Shown here in pieces: positions 32,099 through 42,993 of a stretch of 63,820 nucleotides of DNA; positions within the stretch are counted from its first letter, which is position 1; each line of letters opens with the position of its first letter. A program made the translations under genes and the position numbers. The notes under the pieces were generated by a model. It saw only the letters and a program-made list of their open reading frames with translations, was not told the origin of the DNA and did not search any database. Source of the DNA: Coemansia sp. RSA 922 (taxonomy: Eukaryota; Kickxellomycota; Kickxellomycetes; Kickxellales; Kickxellaceae); NCBI GenBank assembly GCA_027577415.1, contig JANBQS010000018.1, forward strand, positions 1 to 63,820. The letters run 5' to 3'.

Positions 32099-35000
32099 AT
32101 GCTACGACCACTACATTATGCTCTACTTGCCGTGATTTGCACTGTAAGCTATTTTCTGGCGCGCACTGGCCAAGAAAATGGCCCAACGTCTCTGCCTCCT
32201 CCAATGGAAGCCTTCAACAACTACCAGCCCGCCGACTGGGAAACCAACTTTGAATCCAAGCTAACTGTCGAGTCGTCATTGCCGTACAAAGCGTACACTG
32301 GTCACATCGAAAAGTCGGGCAATGACAAAAACCAGTACAGGCTTATTCGTCTACCAAACAACCTCACTGCGCTGTGTGTCCAAGACGTAGATGCCAAGGA
32401 AGCAGCCGCTTCACTTAGCGTTAATATTGGCTCAAGCGCTAACCCAGTTGAGCTCCAAGGTCTGGCACATTTCCTGGAGCATATGCTGTTTCTGGTAAGT
32501 AATGTCTATTAATTGCAAAGTATAAAAAATAGGTATGGGAAGTACTAACCAAACATTATCATTAATGGTCAAATACTATGTAGGGTACTGAAAAGTATCC
32601 CATGGAGGGAGATTACAAAGTATATCTTGCACGAAACTCTGGAAAGTGCAATGCTTATACTTCCTTTACTGAAACCAACTACTACTTCTCCTTATTCAAT
32701 GATGCTTTGGAAGGTGCTCTTGACCGGCTTGCGCAGTTCTTCATCTCACCACTATTTAATGCTGATTGTGTAGACCGCGAGCTAAAGGCAGTGGACTCTG
32801 AGTACAAGGGAAATTTGCAATCTGACTCTCGCCGCATCTATCAGCTTGTTGCTAGAACTTCTAATCCCGCCCACCCATTCTCTTGGTTCCCTACAGGGAA
32901 CACAGGGACACTAAAGGGCGCTGCCGAGGAACTGGGCTTGGACTTGCGCGACGAGCTGATAAAGTTCTACCACAAGTACTACTCGGCAGATATTATGCGT
33001 TTAGTGGTGGTTGGCAACCACAGCTTGGATATGCTATCTGAGTGGGTTACGTCAAAATTCTCTGACGTTAAAAGCAAGGGAAATACTAAACCAAAGTTTA
33101 CTTTCCACCCCATTGGTAAGGCTGAGCTAAGGAAAGTTATTCACTACAAAACCGTTCATGAAAAATATGAACTCAAGCTGCAGTTTTCTCTTCCTGAACT
33201 AAAGTCGACATATGGAGAAAAGCCATTTGCTTATATCAACACCCTACTAAATCACAAGGAGCCAGGATCAATTTACTCAGTGTTGCGCAAGAATAGTTGG
33301 GCCACTGCTATTTCCGCTCACTCTAGTGGCATGTATTATGATGGCTTTGGCACCTATGATATTAGTGTTGCCGCCACACCCGAAGGACTGGAGAACTACG
33401 AAGCCATTGTGAGCATCATATTTGGGTACATTAACATGCTAGTTGAGAGCGGTCCTCAAGAGTGGTATTACCAAGAGCTGGCGCTTGTTAGCAAAGCCGA
33501 GTTTGATTTCAAGGAAAAAGAAGATGCAGAGACCTACGCTCGTACTCTTTCAAGCAGAGGGCACAATCAGTATGTCCCACCACACCAAATACTGTCGCAC
33601 AACTATTTATCTAGCGGATATGATGCCGACCTCATTTCCAAGTGCCTAAGCTACCTCAACCCTGGTAACTACCGCCTGTTTATTGGTGCGCAGGAGCACA
33701 AGGCAGTGGAGTGCAAGCTTGAGGAAAAGTACTACAACATTCTCCACCATGTTGCCGACATGCCGTCACATATGACTTCTGATGTAAAGTGTAGCCCAAG
33801 CGTTGCAAATATGCTACACTTGCCTGGCCGCAATGCATATCTGCCAGAAAGTTTGTCGGTTACCAAGCCAGTCACTCCTGTAGATAAACCAGCGATGGAG
33901 CCTGTGCTTCTCAAGAAGAACGACAGGTTTGAAGTTTGGTTCAAGCAAGACGACCAGTTCTTTACACCTCATGGGCATATTGGCCTAACCATCAGCTCCG
34001 AATATATGAATAATTCTCCTCTCAACCACTTGCTGTCGACTCTACTTTGCAAGCTAGTATCAGCCGAACTACAAGAGCAGCTGTTTGGCGCTTTGAGGGC
34101 CAACAGTAACTTTTATTTGACTCTAAGGGAAGGCTCAATCAATGTTGATGTATCTGGGTTTAGTAGTGGGCTGCCTCTTTTGCTAAAGACAATACTGCAA
34201 AAGATAAAGACCTTTAAAGTTGATACCCAACAGTTCTCCATTTACCGGGATGAGATTGAACGGATGGTTCAGAGCCAAAGACTGGACAATCCTATATCAC
34301 TAATTTACCGGCAACTAGACGCTGTCAATATGGTTCCTGCATTTGACCAAGACATGCTGGAAGAAGCACTAAAGGATATAACTCTAGATGGGCTTCAGAA
34401 ACATATTGAGCTGCTTTTTAGCAAAGCCTATGTGAAGATGCTCGTGTCAGGAAACTATAACCAGTCAGTGGCACTCGATACTAGCAATCAGGTACTTGAC
34501 ATCTTGCAGCCTCAGCCTGTTTCAAGATCCTCAACTAATGCTCGTCGCATACTTGATATTGAACCAGGATATTATACCCAGATTGTGTCAATTAGCGACC
34601 AGAAGTGCTTGAGCAGTGCTGTGATATGCACGTTCTACTGCGGATCTGTATATGATACTCAAGATAAAGTTACGCTTCAAGTATTAAAATACTTGGTTCA
34701 CAGAGCATACTTTGCGCAGTTGAGGACTTCCGAGCAGCTAGCTTACAAAGTTGGAGCAATATTGGATTCCTACAAGGAAGGGAGAGATATGCTTTTGTTT
34801 GCATTGGAGGGTGAGAGCAATCCGATATATGTAACTCAGCGTATTAACGAATTCCTTCGCCAATATCGGCAGAAATTGCAGGAGTTGACAGCAGGTGAGT
34901 TTGAATCGTCAATTCAGTCACTGATCAGCCTGAAACAAGAAAAACCAAAGTCGATTGACGACGAGTTTAGCCGGCTGTGGACCCACATTAAGTCGGACAA

Positions 35001-35661
35001 GTACAAGTTTGACGCGTTGGATAAGGATGTCGAGCATCTCAAGCTGCTGAGCAAGGACGACTTACTTGCATTCTGGGACAAGTATGTAAACGAAGACACT
35101 GCACAAGGCTACACACGACTTGACATGCAAATGTCATCTGCCAAGATCTGGCAGCCAACAGCTGAAGAGTTTGAAATGTACCCGAGTACAATTCTTGCCC
35201 TGTACGGATCCTTGCGCTCTGAAGGTCACACGGGCCTAAGCATTGCGGATGTCCAATCCTTTGTATCATCGGCGGATGCATCAAGCAGTATTGAGTCGCT
35301 ACTTGCCGAACTAAGCGAGCTTTATCTAAGCAAGCAGACACCATCAGTGTCCAATGAGACAGCTGAAGCATTAGATACCACTGTTGTCAGTGTAGAAGCC
35401 CCTGGAATTGTACTTAAGAGTTCGTCAAAGATTGCAACTGCCTTGAAAATGGCGATTAGCAGCGCTAACGAGGCACCCAAATTTGCCACGCTCAGCAAGA
35501 CAAACTTTGCCAACATTAAAATGAAGCAATCGCCAGAGGGAATTTGGCTTATTAACGACTATAAGCGATTCCAGCATACACAGGCACTCCATGGTATATC
35601 AGTTCCCTTGCGCAAGCTGGTTCCACTCATCGCAGAGTCAGCTCTGGCGGATAACAATTAG
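32099..35661 (+). CDS. Insulysin-type M16 zinc metalloprotease (join 32099..32494, 32584..35661)
   Basis: After splicing a GTAAGT...TAG intron (32495-32583, phase 0) the product is about 1157 aa. It carries the inverted zinc motif HFLEH (His124, Glu127, His128) and the distal Glu205 in AVDSEYKGN, followed by insulysin hallmarks: GALDRLAQFFISPLFN, NPAHPFSWFPTGNTGTL and, in the C-terminal half, LRTSEQLAYKVGAI. This is the insulin-degrading enzyme/Ste23/Axl1 family, which forms a closed chamber and cleaves short peptides. In yeast it processes the a-factor pheromone. The N-terminus PLHYALLAVICTVSYFLA looks like a signal anchor, unlike the mainly cytosolic family members, hinting at secretory-pathway or surface display. 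The intron splits HFLEHMLFL from GTEKYP exactly, and joining restores the family sequence. Confidence 0.92.
32495..32583 (+). other. Intron of the insulysin gene (89 bp, phase 0)
   Basis: The donor GTAAGT and acceptor ATGTAG flank an AT-rich 89 bp insert containing CTAACC (about 33-38 bp before the acceptor) as a possible branch site. Removal joins MLFL to GTEKYP, the conserved insulysin sequence. Confidence 0.88.
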
Positions 35662-35963
35662 CACTCGAATTAGTTTTTTAGTCTAAGTTGTTGATTTGCG
35701 TAGTTTATTTTACCATCCATTGTATTAGTAATATGATACTCAATTATTTACTTAAGAAATGTGTAGACAGCTTTGGTTTTGCCCTCTGTCAACCAGCAAG
35801 CGGCGCAAACGAGGTGCATACTTTCTGTATGTCGTTGTATCAATGGCCTTTTTTTAATAGCTATGTAAATGGTTCACGCTGTTTCTAAACGAATATAGCA
35901 ACATAGTCAAAAGTGGAGCAGGCTAAGGCAAGTAGCAAAAACGGTGTGCTGTGTTTAGTTAAA

Positions 35964-36496
35964 GTCATTCAGCAGCTCTACAACTTGAAACCATCTGGTA
36001 AGAGCATTGATCCAGATACTCGACTTTAATGTGTGGGCTTGTCGTTGTGTCGATTTGATTACTGCTGGCTACGCAAGTTTTATTTATGTGCACACGGCAT
36101 AACTCCTTGCTCAATAAACGAATAAGTCATTTACTATAGCATGCCTAATGATATAGTAGACGTAGTGTTTATGAGGAATGCGATTTTTCGCGAGATGCCT
36201 TGGTCCGTATTGAACCTCCTCGTAGGGACATGTTGGTGCATGTCAAGGCTATGGTGGAGCTATTCAGTGTGAATCAGGATACAGGGTGGGTGTATATTGG
36301 CTCTCATAATTGTATAAAGGCTGTGTGTGGTACTTTGAATGGAGATGAGCCGCCATATTTCAACAACTACAAACTAGGCATTGTATTATCTGGGGCATGG
36401 CTCAACAAGGCGGAGGACACCAAGTGCATACAAGTTATGTGGAAAGAAAAGCCGTTGGGTCTGCCACTTAAAATAGTTTGGAGGTCGCATTTTTGA
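35964..36496 (+). pseudogene. TDP1-like gene relic (C-terminal part)
   Basis: This aligns with nucleotides ~50236-50850 of the intact TDP1 gene. Shared words include GATCCGGATACTCGACT (with one change), GCTGGCTACGC, ATGCCTTGGTCCGTATTG and the second catalytic segment. The N-terminal half is missing, in-frame stops are present (for example after GATACTCGACTT), and ~110 bp are deleted between GTAGACG and the GTGTTTATGAGGAATGCG segment. The last stretch (36200..36496) is still open but has lost the SHNFTKAAWG signature (SHNCIKAVCG). It is followed by the small gene P4 in the same convergent arrangement as TDP1 and its neighbour at 49.6-51.4 kb. Confidence 0.85.
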
Positions 36497-36679
36497 GATG
36501 ACAAGTCCTACTTTGGTACCTACTAGCAGTGTACTTGCATTTTGTTGGTTGAGTATATTTGATTTATTTCTAATGGTGCTGAATAGCACGAAACTTTGGT
36601 TTATATAATAACCAGAAAGAAAATTTACTTGCCAGTGTGCACTGCAATATATGGCCCACTAAGTCCTATTTCTGCTGAT

Positions 36680-37111
36680 TTAATAATAAAAAGTATTGCG
36701 GTCACCATTGGCATCAACATTAGCAGTACCGGCTGTATTTGTAGTAGGGTTAAGTGGAAAGTTACGTCTTTGAACGTTACGATCTAAGCTACAGTCAAAA
36801 TTTAGAATGAGAGCTTGATCATCAAGTGATAGATTGTAAAAACTATCAGCAAAAGCCATCCATCCTGCGCTGTATATACCCAGCCACTCTTTAGAATAAC
36901 TGGTAGTGTTTTTGACTCGAATTACTAACACACTATTTATAAACTTTCCATTTTTGCTTAATCCCTCAGCAATTTCATACATTGCCTGAGCTATTTGCTG
37001 ATCAGCTTTGCCAAAGATTGCAATGGCAAACTTTCTATTGGCAGCTTTAAGTGCTGCAATTAAATCATCCCTACTGTTAGCCTCTATGGTATTAAACTCG
37101 ATTGATGACAT
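36680..37111 (-). CDS. Small orphan family protein P4 (143 aa)
   Basis: The function is unrecognised. MSSIEFNTIEANSRDDLI begins at the family start position, 119 bp after the TATA box (37231-37238). The core matches the family pattern: KFAIAIFGKADQQ, helix AQAMYEIAEG, strand SVLVIRVKN, helix SKEWLGIYSAG and strand WMAFAD. The C-terminal ~50 residues are Asn/Asp-rich and unlike the other members, so this copy differs mainly after the core. Its leader (GGTGAGTAGTATCTA on the plus strand) and TATA block are clearly those of P1 and P3. There is no CxxC, signal peptide or membrane segment. It lies 183 bp from a TDP1 relic. Confidence 0.72.
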   Translation of the reverse strand: MSSIEFNTIEANSRDDLIAALKAANRKFAIAIFGKADQQIAQAMYEIAEGLSKNGKFINSVLVIRVKNTTSYSKEWLGIYSAGWMAFADSFYNLSLDDQALILNFDCSLDRNVQRRNFPLNPTTNTAGTANVDANGDRNTFYY

Positions 37112-37640
37112 TGTACTGTTAAAGCGTCTGGTGAGTAGTATCTAGGTACGCTCCTACGAATAAAACTAATGGAGAAATGTGAGTAGAGAATATGAGGAAA
37201 TTTGTGTGGAGGTGGCCAAGAAAGTGTTTCCTTTTATATGTCTCCCTGGTTTGCTGCAAGGAATATTTGTGAGAGAAATTTCAGTCCTCCCAGAATGCCA
37301 AATCCCCCTCCCAAAAATAGCAATTTCAGAAACACTACTCGGACACCGGAAATGAGTATTTGTCTTGATTGATTGCCTTTGAACAAAGAGCAACAAACAC
37401 ACGCTGTTTGGTGACTGTAAAATAAATTGTATTTCCAAAAACATACTATGGAGGCTTCGTCATTATTGGAAACATTCAAAAGTACTCTTTGAAACACCAG
37501 AAAGGGAAAGAGCAAAAAAGCGTCCAAACAAAGGCCATGGGGATGCTTTGAAGGTTTCCATTTCATTGAGCAATGCTGGGCCACTTTATTTTTGGCCAAG
37601 AAAGAGTGAATGCTAATGTCTTGTCTCCATCCTCAGCCAC
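37112..37640 (-). promoter_or_regulatory. P4 leader, TATA promoter block and upstream cassette remnant
   Basis: The TATA block (TATAAAAG, 37231-37238) is embedded in CCAGGGAGACATATAAAAGG, nearly the same as P1 and P3. Upstream, words such as GCCTTTGAACAAAGAGCAGC, GGTGACTGTAAAATAAATTG and CTTTGAA match the distal cassette upstream of P3 (24590-24720). The cassette fades by about 37640. Confidence 0.6.
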
Positions 37641-38175
37641 AAGTGAGTAAATGCTAAGTGCAAATTTTTAGGTGAGTACCCTGCCAAATAGTGAGGGCAG
37701 TCATTCACAGGGAAAAGTGAATCACAAATAGTCAGACAAGTACAAGCACCGTGAAGTTCAATGTCTAGTCATTGCTTACAGAATGCAGATATAATTCCAT
37801 GCAGGCCTACTGGCTTCCACAAAAGCCTGCACTACACCTGGCCGGATCTGTTAGCGAGTAGAATATATGAGCGAATATAATTGACTAAATAGGCAGATAT
37901 GAGTAGTAGCGAACTGAAGAGCCCCTTTCTCTACCTTGCGGACAAGTAGGCCAAATATACCGACCCACTCAGCAATCACCACGGCCAGCTTTGGTTACAG
38001 CTCTGCGTGTCTCAACAGGCTTGTGAGCCGATTAGGCTGATTCTAATCTATTTACTGCTTTCGCCATATTCTACAACATTCCCCTCTTGATGCCCATTAC
38101 TCTTTTCTCATCTTTTTGTTTCCGCAACTTTTCAATATTTATTTTATCTCGACTCAGACAAAAAAGAGCAACATC

Positions 38176-39931
38176 ATGGACAACCTCTCAGCTTTTCAGT
38201 TTCTCCCGTATCACGCCGTCAAGATGATAGCTGACCACGTTGCGGGGAGCATTCGCCTAAAGTTTGACAACGGATATTCGAAGGAAGACAAGTCCAGCGA
38301 ACGTCTGCTGCCCTTACTCTGGGTATGCCACCACTTCCGCGCCTTTGTACTTCATGGCTTCTGCAAAAAGTACGAGATGACCTTGAGCCATGATCAGGAC
38401 AGATTTGGAACCCGGCTTTATTCATGGCCGAGACTCTGCCATAGTATCGGATATCCTACACTCGGTTCGAGTTGGACATTGGGTCTGTGTTCTCGGGCAA
38501 GGCGCTACAGCTGTTGTCTCATGCTTCCTATGAGGGCTGTTCTTTTCCGCAGGTTCACAAGCTTGTTTTTGACCCTACCTTCTATGGCGAGAGTTTCTTT
38601 AGGTCTGTCGAAGCTGACGACTCTGATTCTGACTATGACTCTGATTTGATGACAACGACGAGTCTACTTTATGGAACCGCAACATCTACACTCCAGATTC
38701 TGCTGCTAATATGGCAGCGTTTGCTCAGCGAGTCAAGCAAATGGTGCCTATGGTCAGCAAAATCGATGTGACGCCCGTCGGTGACGCTGAGAAACTATTT
38801 GAGAGTGGTAATATCACCATAATCGACCCGTGTAAGCAGCTCTTTGGGATCGTTGAGAAGCACACTGTGATCACGCGTGGCAGTGGCCCGATGGTTTTGC
38901 ATATGGATACAAAACCAATCCGGGACCTAGTTTGTATCGAGTACTTTATGGACAGATACTGTACCAACGTGATGTTGCTGATAACTCGCAACGCGCGGAC
39001 TTTGCAGCATCTTGACATCAATATTAGCAATGCAGACACGACTGGCTTGGTAAGAGGTGCTCGCAGCGGCGGCTATCTGAAATACCCACAGATGCACACG
39101 TTGAAAATATTTTCGATCTACGACCTAGTACCATCGCAAAAGGCCGTCTTTCGCAACATAGTGCCATTTCCTCGACTTGTGCGAATGAGCGTGAGTCCAT
39201 ATCCATATGCGGACGACGTACTTTTCAGGGGCAACGCCGGCACATTGGAGTATCTCGAGGTGGCCCTAGTTTTAGAGACCGTTTCCATGTTCAGGAAGTA
39301 CAGAGTATTTACGCCTACCAGTTATCTGAATCTCCAATGCGTCAAAATGCATGGGACTCCAGCTCGGTTTCCAAACCCGTTTGCAACTGCCGCCAAGTAC
39401 ATGCAGTTTGTTTTGACTATTGCACCTGGTGCATCGGTGCGACTGATACCAGATCTGACCAAATATCTCGAATGTCATACTCCGGCGCTCTCAATACTTA
39501 AAGACCATGGCTGTATTCAGATATTGTCTTTGCCTGATACCTGCTTATCACTCTGGGAGGCATTTTCTTTAATCAAGTCACTCCCGCTACTCTCAGATCT
39601 GTATACCTCACCTTCGACTATTGGCGAGCTTCCACAAGGCATCAGCATGGCTATACTTCCCGAGTATATTCGTATGGCATTTGCCCCCATGGGTAAGCAA
39701 TTCCGGTGCTGGCATGTCAATCCAGAAAAGTGTACGGATATAAACTATGCTGACGTGGCCACCTGCATGCTACTGCTGGCACTGGCCTGCCCGAACTTTG
39801 ACTACGCGGCTGTAGATTATTACAATCGGAAGAAGTTTATGAGGATTCTAGAGGAGAAAATCGCCGAGCCTGAATTCAGCCAAGACGCGCCACGCCTGAG
39901 ACGCCTGCTAGTTGATGAGGGGAAAGTTTGA
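38176..39931 (+). pseudogene. F-box-like/leucine-rich family gene, broken by two frameshifts
   Basis: This paralogue of 60464..62254 starts MDNLSAFQFLPYHAVKMIADHV and continues LLPLLWVCHHFRAFVL, then loses frame near 38459. The frame carrying FELDIGSVFSGKALQLLSH follows, and near 38645 it shifts again into the frame that runs uninterrupted to 39931. That last frame contains MAAFAQRVKQMVPMVSKI and the family motifs LFRGNAGTLEYLEV, VFTPTSYLNLQCVKM, ALACPNFDYAAV and APRLRRLLV. Like the copy at 19112..20893, the N-terminal third is damaged and ~400 C-terminal codons are intact. The lesion sites differ between the copies, so they decayed independently, unless one or both shifts are sequence errors. 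Confidence 0.75.
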
Positions 39932-41107
39932 TGGGCCAGCGGTTCCATTGCTTTATTATTGTTAAATATCTCTTTTGGATCTCGGTACCATTGTCATATG
40001 TCTTGACTCGGCTCAGTCGTTCCCACGGTTCACTGATTTGTTTGGCACTTTGGATATAGTGCGTGTTTGACCGGTTAACATCTTTCTTCTCTTCTTTAAC
40101 CTTTCCAATATTTAATTTATTGACACAAGATTTTATAAGCTACGCTAGTTCACTCCGCTCTAAAATCTAATAATTATAATAAACATACCAACTTGTGCTC
40201 TAAAGGTCTCGCCCATGTACCAGCCATTGATTTGATTTCGAGGACTGCAAGAGATCCATGATCGGAGGTCTAATTAGAAAAACTCAAGCAATGTGTTTCG
40301 TTGTTCTTCTGTCTTGTGCTCTCTTTACTGTTTGTTCATTGCTATTTTCTGTGTACTTCAATTTTCGGACTTTTTTCCTCGGAGAACTACTCGGTTATCC
40401 ACTGCCCATAGGGCAGTTGCCACTTGAAGTCGACACCCGCCACTTCAAAGTCATCCACCTCTTAGTCCCTCCACCTAGAGGCCATAGCCCAACCACATGC
40501 GCGCTTATTAAGCCAAAGTCATTGTATTCGAGTTCTATACGGATGCAAGCTATGTAATCAAACTCCGAGATTGACCTGGAGCCCTCATCCACAAGCATAC
40601 ATTTCTGACATGCATCTGATTAAGGAGGGAGATACTTGATTCATTGTGCACTTATATAACACCCTCAGCGCGTCTACCATTGTCTGTATCCCTATTTACT
40701 GGCACTATTTCGGTTTCTTCCACAACGTGTCCCCCATTTCTACCAACTATTCACAATCACCAGCGTACACTTGCAGCCAAATTGGTGGCGCTTGATGTGA
40801 GGAGCTATCGATTCTATGGGGTTGTGCAGGTATCCGTTGTCTGTCTCTGTACAACCCCTTTTTCAACGACGAAAGCGCTTGCTGGATTATATTTGGCGCT
40901 CTCTCCCTTTTCTCCCAAGTATTTTTTTGCAAGTTCTACCTTTTTTCATATCCAACAGGTCAGTTTTTTTTGCTCAACTAACGTTTCGCTCAACTTGAAA
41001 TATCTATAGCTTAAGAGAAGGCATAGCAGCAACGTTTTTTCTCTTTACTCGTCTTTTTTTCGTACTTCTTGTTTATCTCTGATCTTCCACTGTTCGTTCT
41101 ATAACCA
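39932..41107. other. Intergenic region, possibly holding decayed sequence
   Basis: No gene can be supported. A 99-codon plus-strand frame (40258..40557) and an overlapping minus-strand frame show no family resemblance. The right end is a long pyrimidine-rich leader with TATATAA near 40654, preceding the ATG at 41108. Confidence 0.35.
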
Positions 41108-41548
41108 ATGGAGAGCACTCAATTAGATTGTGGTGACGTATCTAGGATCTCAGCGCCTAGTCAGGTACAGCAACTAGAAGCGTCGCTACTGGTAGCTAGT
41201 CAAATGTTGAGCAAAAAGTGCCAAAAAATCATCAAAGAACGGGGCATGAAAGTTCTACTAGCACACGCGATTATTGAATAGGGTGAAAGATCTACGAACA
41301 AGCTTGCTTGCTTGCTCGAGTGCCACTGACTACCCTTCTGTCCCCGCCCCAGAGAAGCCACAAAAGCGGTTCCCAGCATTGTGCAATATGATTAAGGAAT
41401 TCCTGTCTTTGCTGTGGGGATTCTCTGAGCAATAGCTCAAATGGGCAGCAGCAGCGATTAACGAGTTCACTAGAACATATAACACACAACCCCACAAGAT
41501 GGAGAAAATGACTCTTAGTCTTCTATTAACCAAACTAACTATTAAATA
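41108..41548 (+). pseudogene. Decayed orphan gene with an intact leader
   Basis: A well-formed T/C-rich leader precedes an ATG whose frame (MESTQLDCGDVSRISAPSQV...) stops after 57 codons at 41281. A shifted frame directly continues as KDLRTSLLACSSATDYPSVP... up to a TAG after LLWGFSEQ. Beyond that the same frame is open to a TAA at 41548. One frameshift and one nonsense codon suggest a recently lost gene. I recognise no family. It may instead be a genuine 57 aa ORF followed by chance frames. Confidence 0.4.
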
Positions 41549-42445
41549 ATTAATACTCTGCTTTTGTTTTCACTCGAAAATTTTATACTTCTAATTTTCC
41601 CTTGACTAACTTTGAATTTCTTACAAGTGACCTCTATTTTTATACCCCCACCTATGCAAGAACGACGCGAAACATGAAAAAAAAACCTGGTTGTGAAGTA
41701 GTTGCTGCTACCGGTAGATTATATCAATTTTTATTTCGCTCTATTCGCCAGCTGGCTTCTTCAGCAAGCTGTCTGGCCATGTTCTTTTGCTCTCCCAATT
41801 CATCAAGCAAAAAGGAACAGGAGACAGTGCACCACTCTACTGTTGCAGTTGTACCATGGAAAAACTGCCCGTCTGCATGTCAAATCATGGACCGACTATT
41901 ATTTTTGGCAACGCTTAACCTATGCAGTGTGTCAGGACTGGCGACTATTACACAAGGGCCTAATACGGCGTGCGCTCCGCTTGCGCAACTAGCATATCTT
42001 GGCGCGAGTACAATAAAGTAGATAAATATCAGGATTATTGACGAAGAGGATTGGAGCACATAATTTTACAACTCTGGCGGTCTATAACAGTTTGAAAAAG
42101 TTGAGCATACTGCTCGTTGCACCCAATACACCCTTATTTTCTCCTATGATTCCTAATCAGGTCTCTCTCACTTGTTAGAATGATAGTACCATGCCAACTG
42201 TTAAGATACTATCACTGAATAAAAACTGAACTACACTCTGTGCGAAGTATCGCTCATTGAGCGGCAAATTTAGACAGATATATAGTAGATGAAGGTGGTG
42301 GCAAGGAAGACTCTAGTGGTGATGAGGCCGAAAAAGTGGCAGTAGTTGTTGTATAAATCGCCGTATGTTGTCAACTTCAAATAAGCAGTTCTCGCCAGTG
42401 AGCAACGACTCAAAGCGGAGGCTGAATATTTAGTACTTGAATCAT
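41549..42445. other. AT-rich region without a supported gene
   Basis: Two overlapping plus-strand frames (41602..42020 and 41702..41992) exist but neither shows known motifs, and each could be chance. Nothing else is visible. Confidence 0.3.
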
Positions 42446-42855
42446 GTTTGTCAATCCTTTTTGCGCGGTAATCCCTGTACCGACTTTGTGATATCAATCA
42501 GAGCAATGATGATAGCATATTTTTTTTTACTAACAGGCGATAAACTTGTCAGATACAAAAAGAATTGAAAGATTTGGCGCGGAACACAAATGACTTAGAG
42601 AAAAAGCTAAAAATAATAATTTTTTAAATTTTTACAAAAATGACAAACAAGCTTGGTTGCTACCTACCGGCATCGAACCCCATCCACCAGGGTAAGGGGT
42701 AGTGGCACTTCCAAGCCATTGCAACAACGTGTATGTACGAATTGGCACGTACCTTGCTACCCACGATGACTCAGCAGCTAGTGGCATCAAGCAGCTTGCC
42801 TATTTATGCTACAACCCTAAAAACCGGCTTACGTCATCAGCCAATTGTAACAAAT
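42446..42855. repeat. Dispersed repeat, left half of a copy split by a LINE (partner 47744..48165)
   Basis: GCGCGGTAATCCCTGTACC and the following ~400 bp match 47760 onward, with many substitutions and small indels. On the minus strand (about 42720 to 42661) it carries a tRNA-like B-box, GGTTCGATGCC, preceded by a possible A-box TGGCTTGGAAG. The partner has GGATCGATGTCC at the same place. This could be a tRNA-derived short interspersed element, though a tRNA cloverleaf is not convincing. Confidence 0.6.
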
Positions 42856-42993
42856 AAGATTTTATTCCCTTGTGCGGCCCTCAAGGTCCGGTTAGAAGGG
42901 GCGCCCACGTTGTCCCTTTTCTAGCTATTATTCCATCGCTTGAATGTTGCACCAAAATAAGTATAAAAAAGGCTAATTATAAAAAAAAAAAAA

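Noticed and set aside
40258..40557. 99-codon frame with a hydrophobic start
   Set aside because: No family resemblance, and overlapping frames on both strands are equally open.
42661..42720. A genuine tRNA gene on the minus strand
   Set aside because: A B-box and a possible A-box are visible, but acceptor and T-stem pairing is poor, so I treat it only as a tRNA-like part of a repeat.
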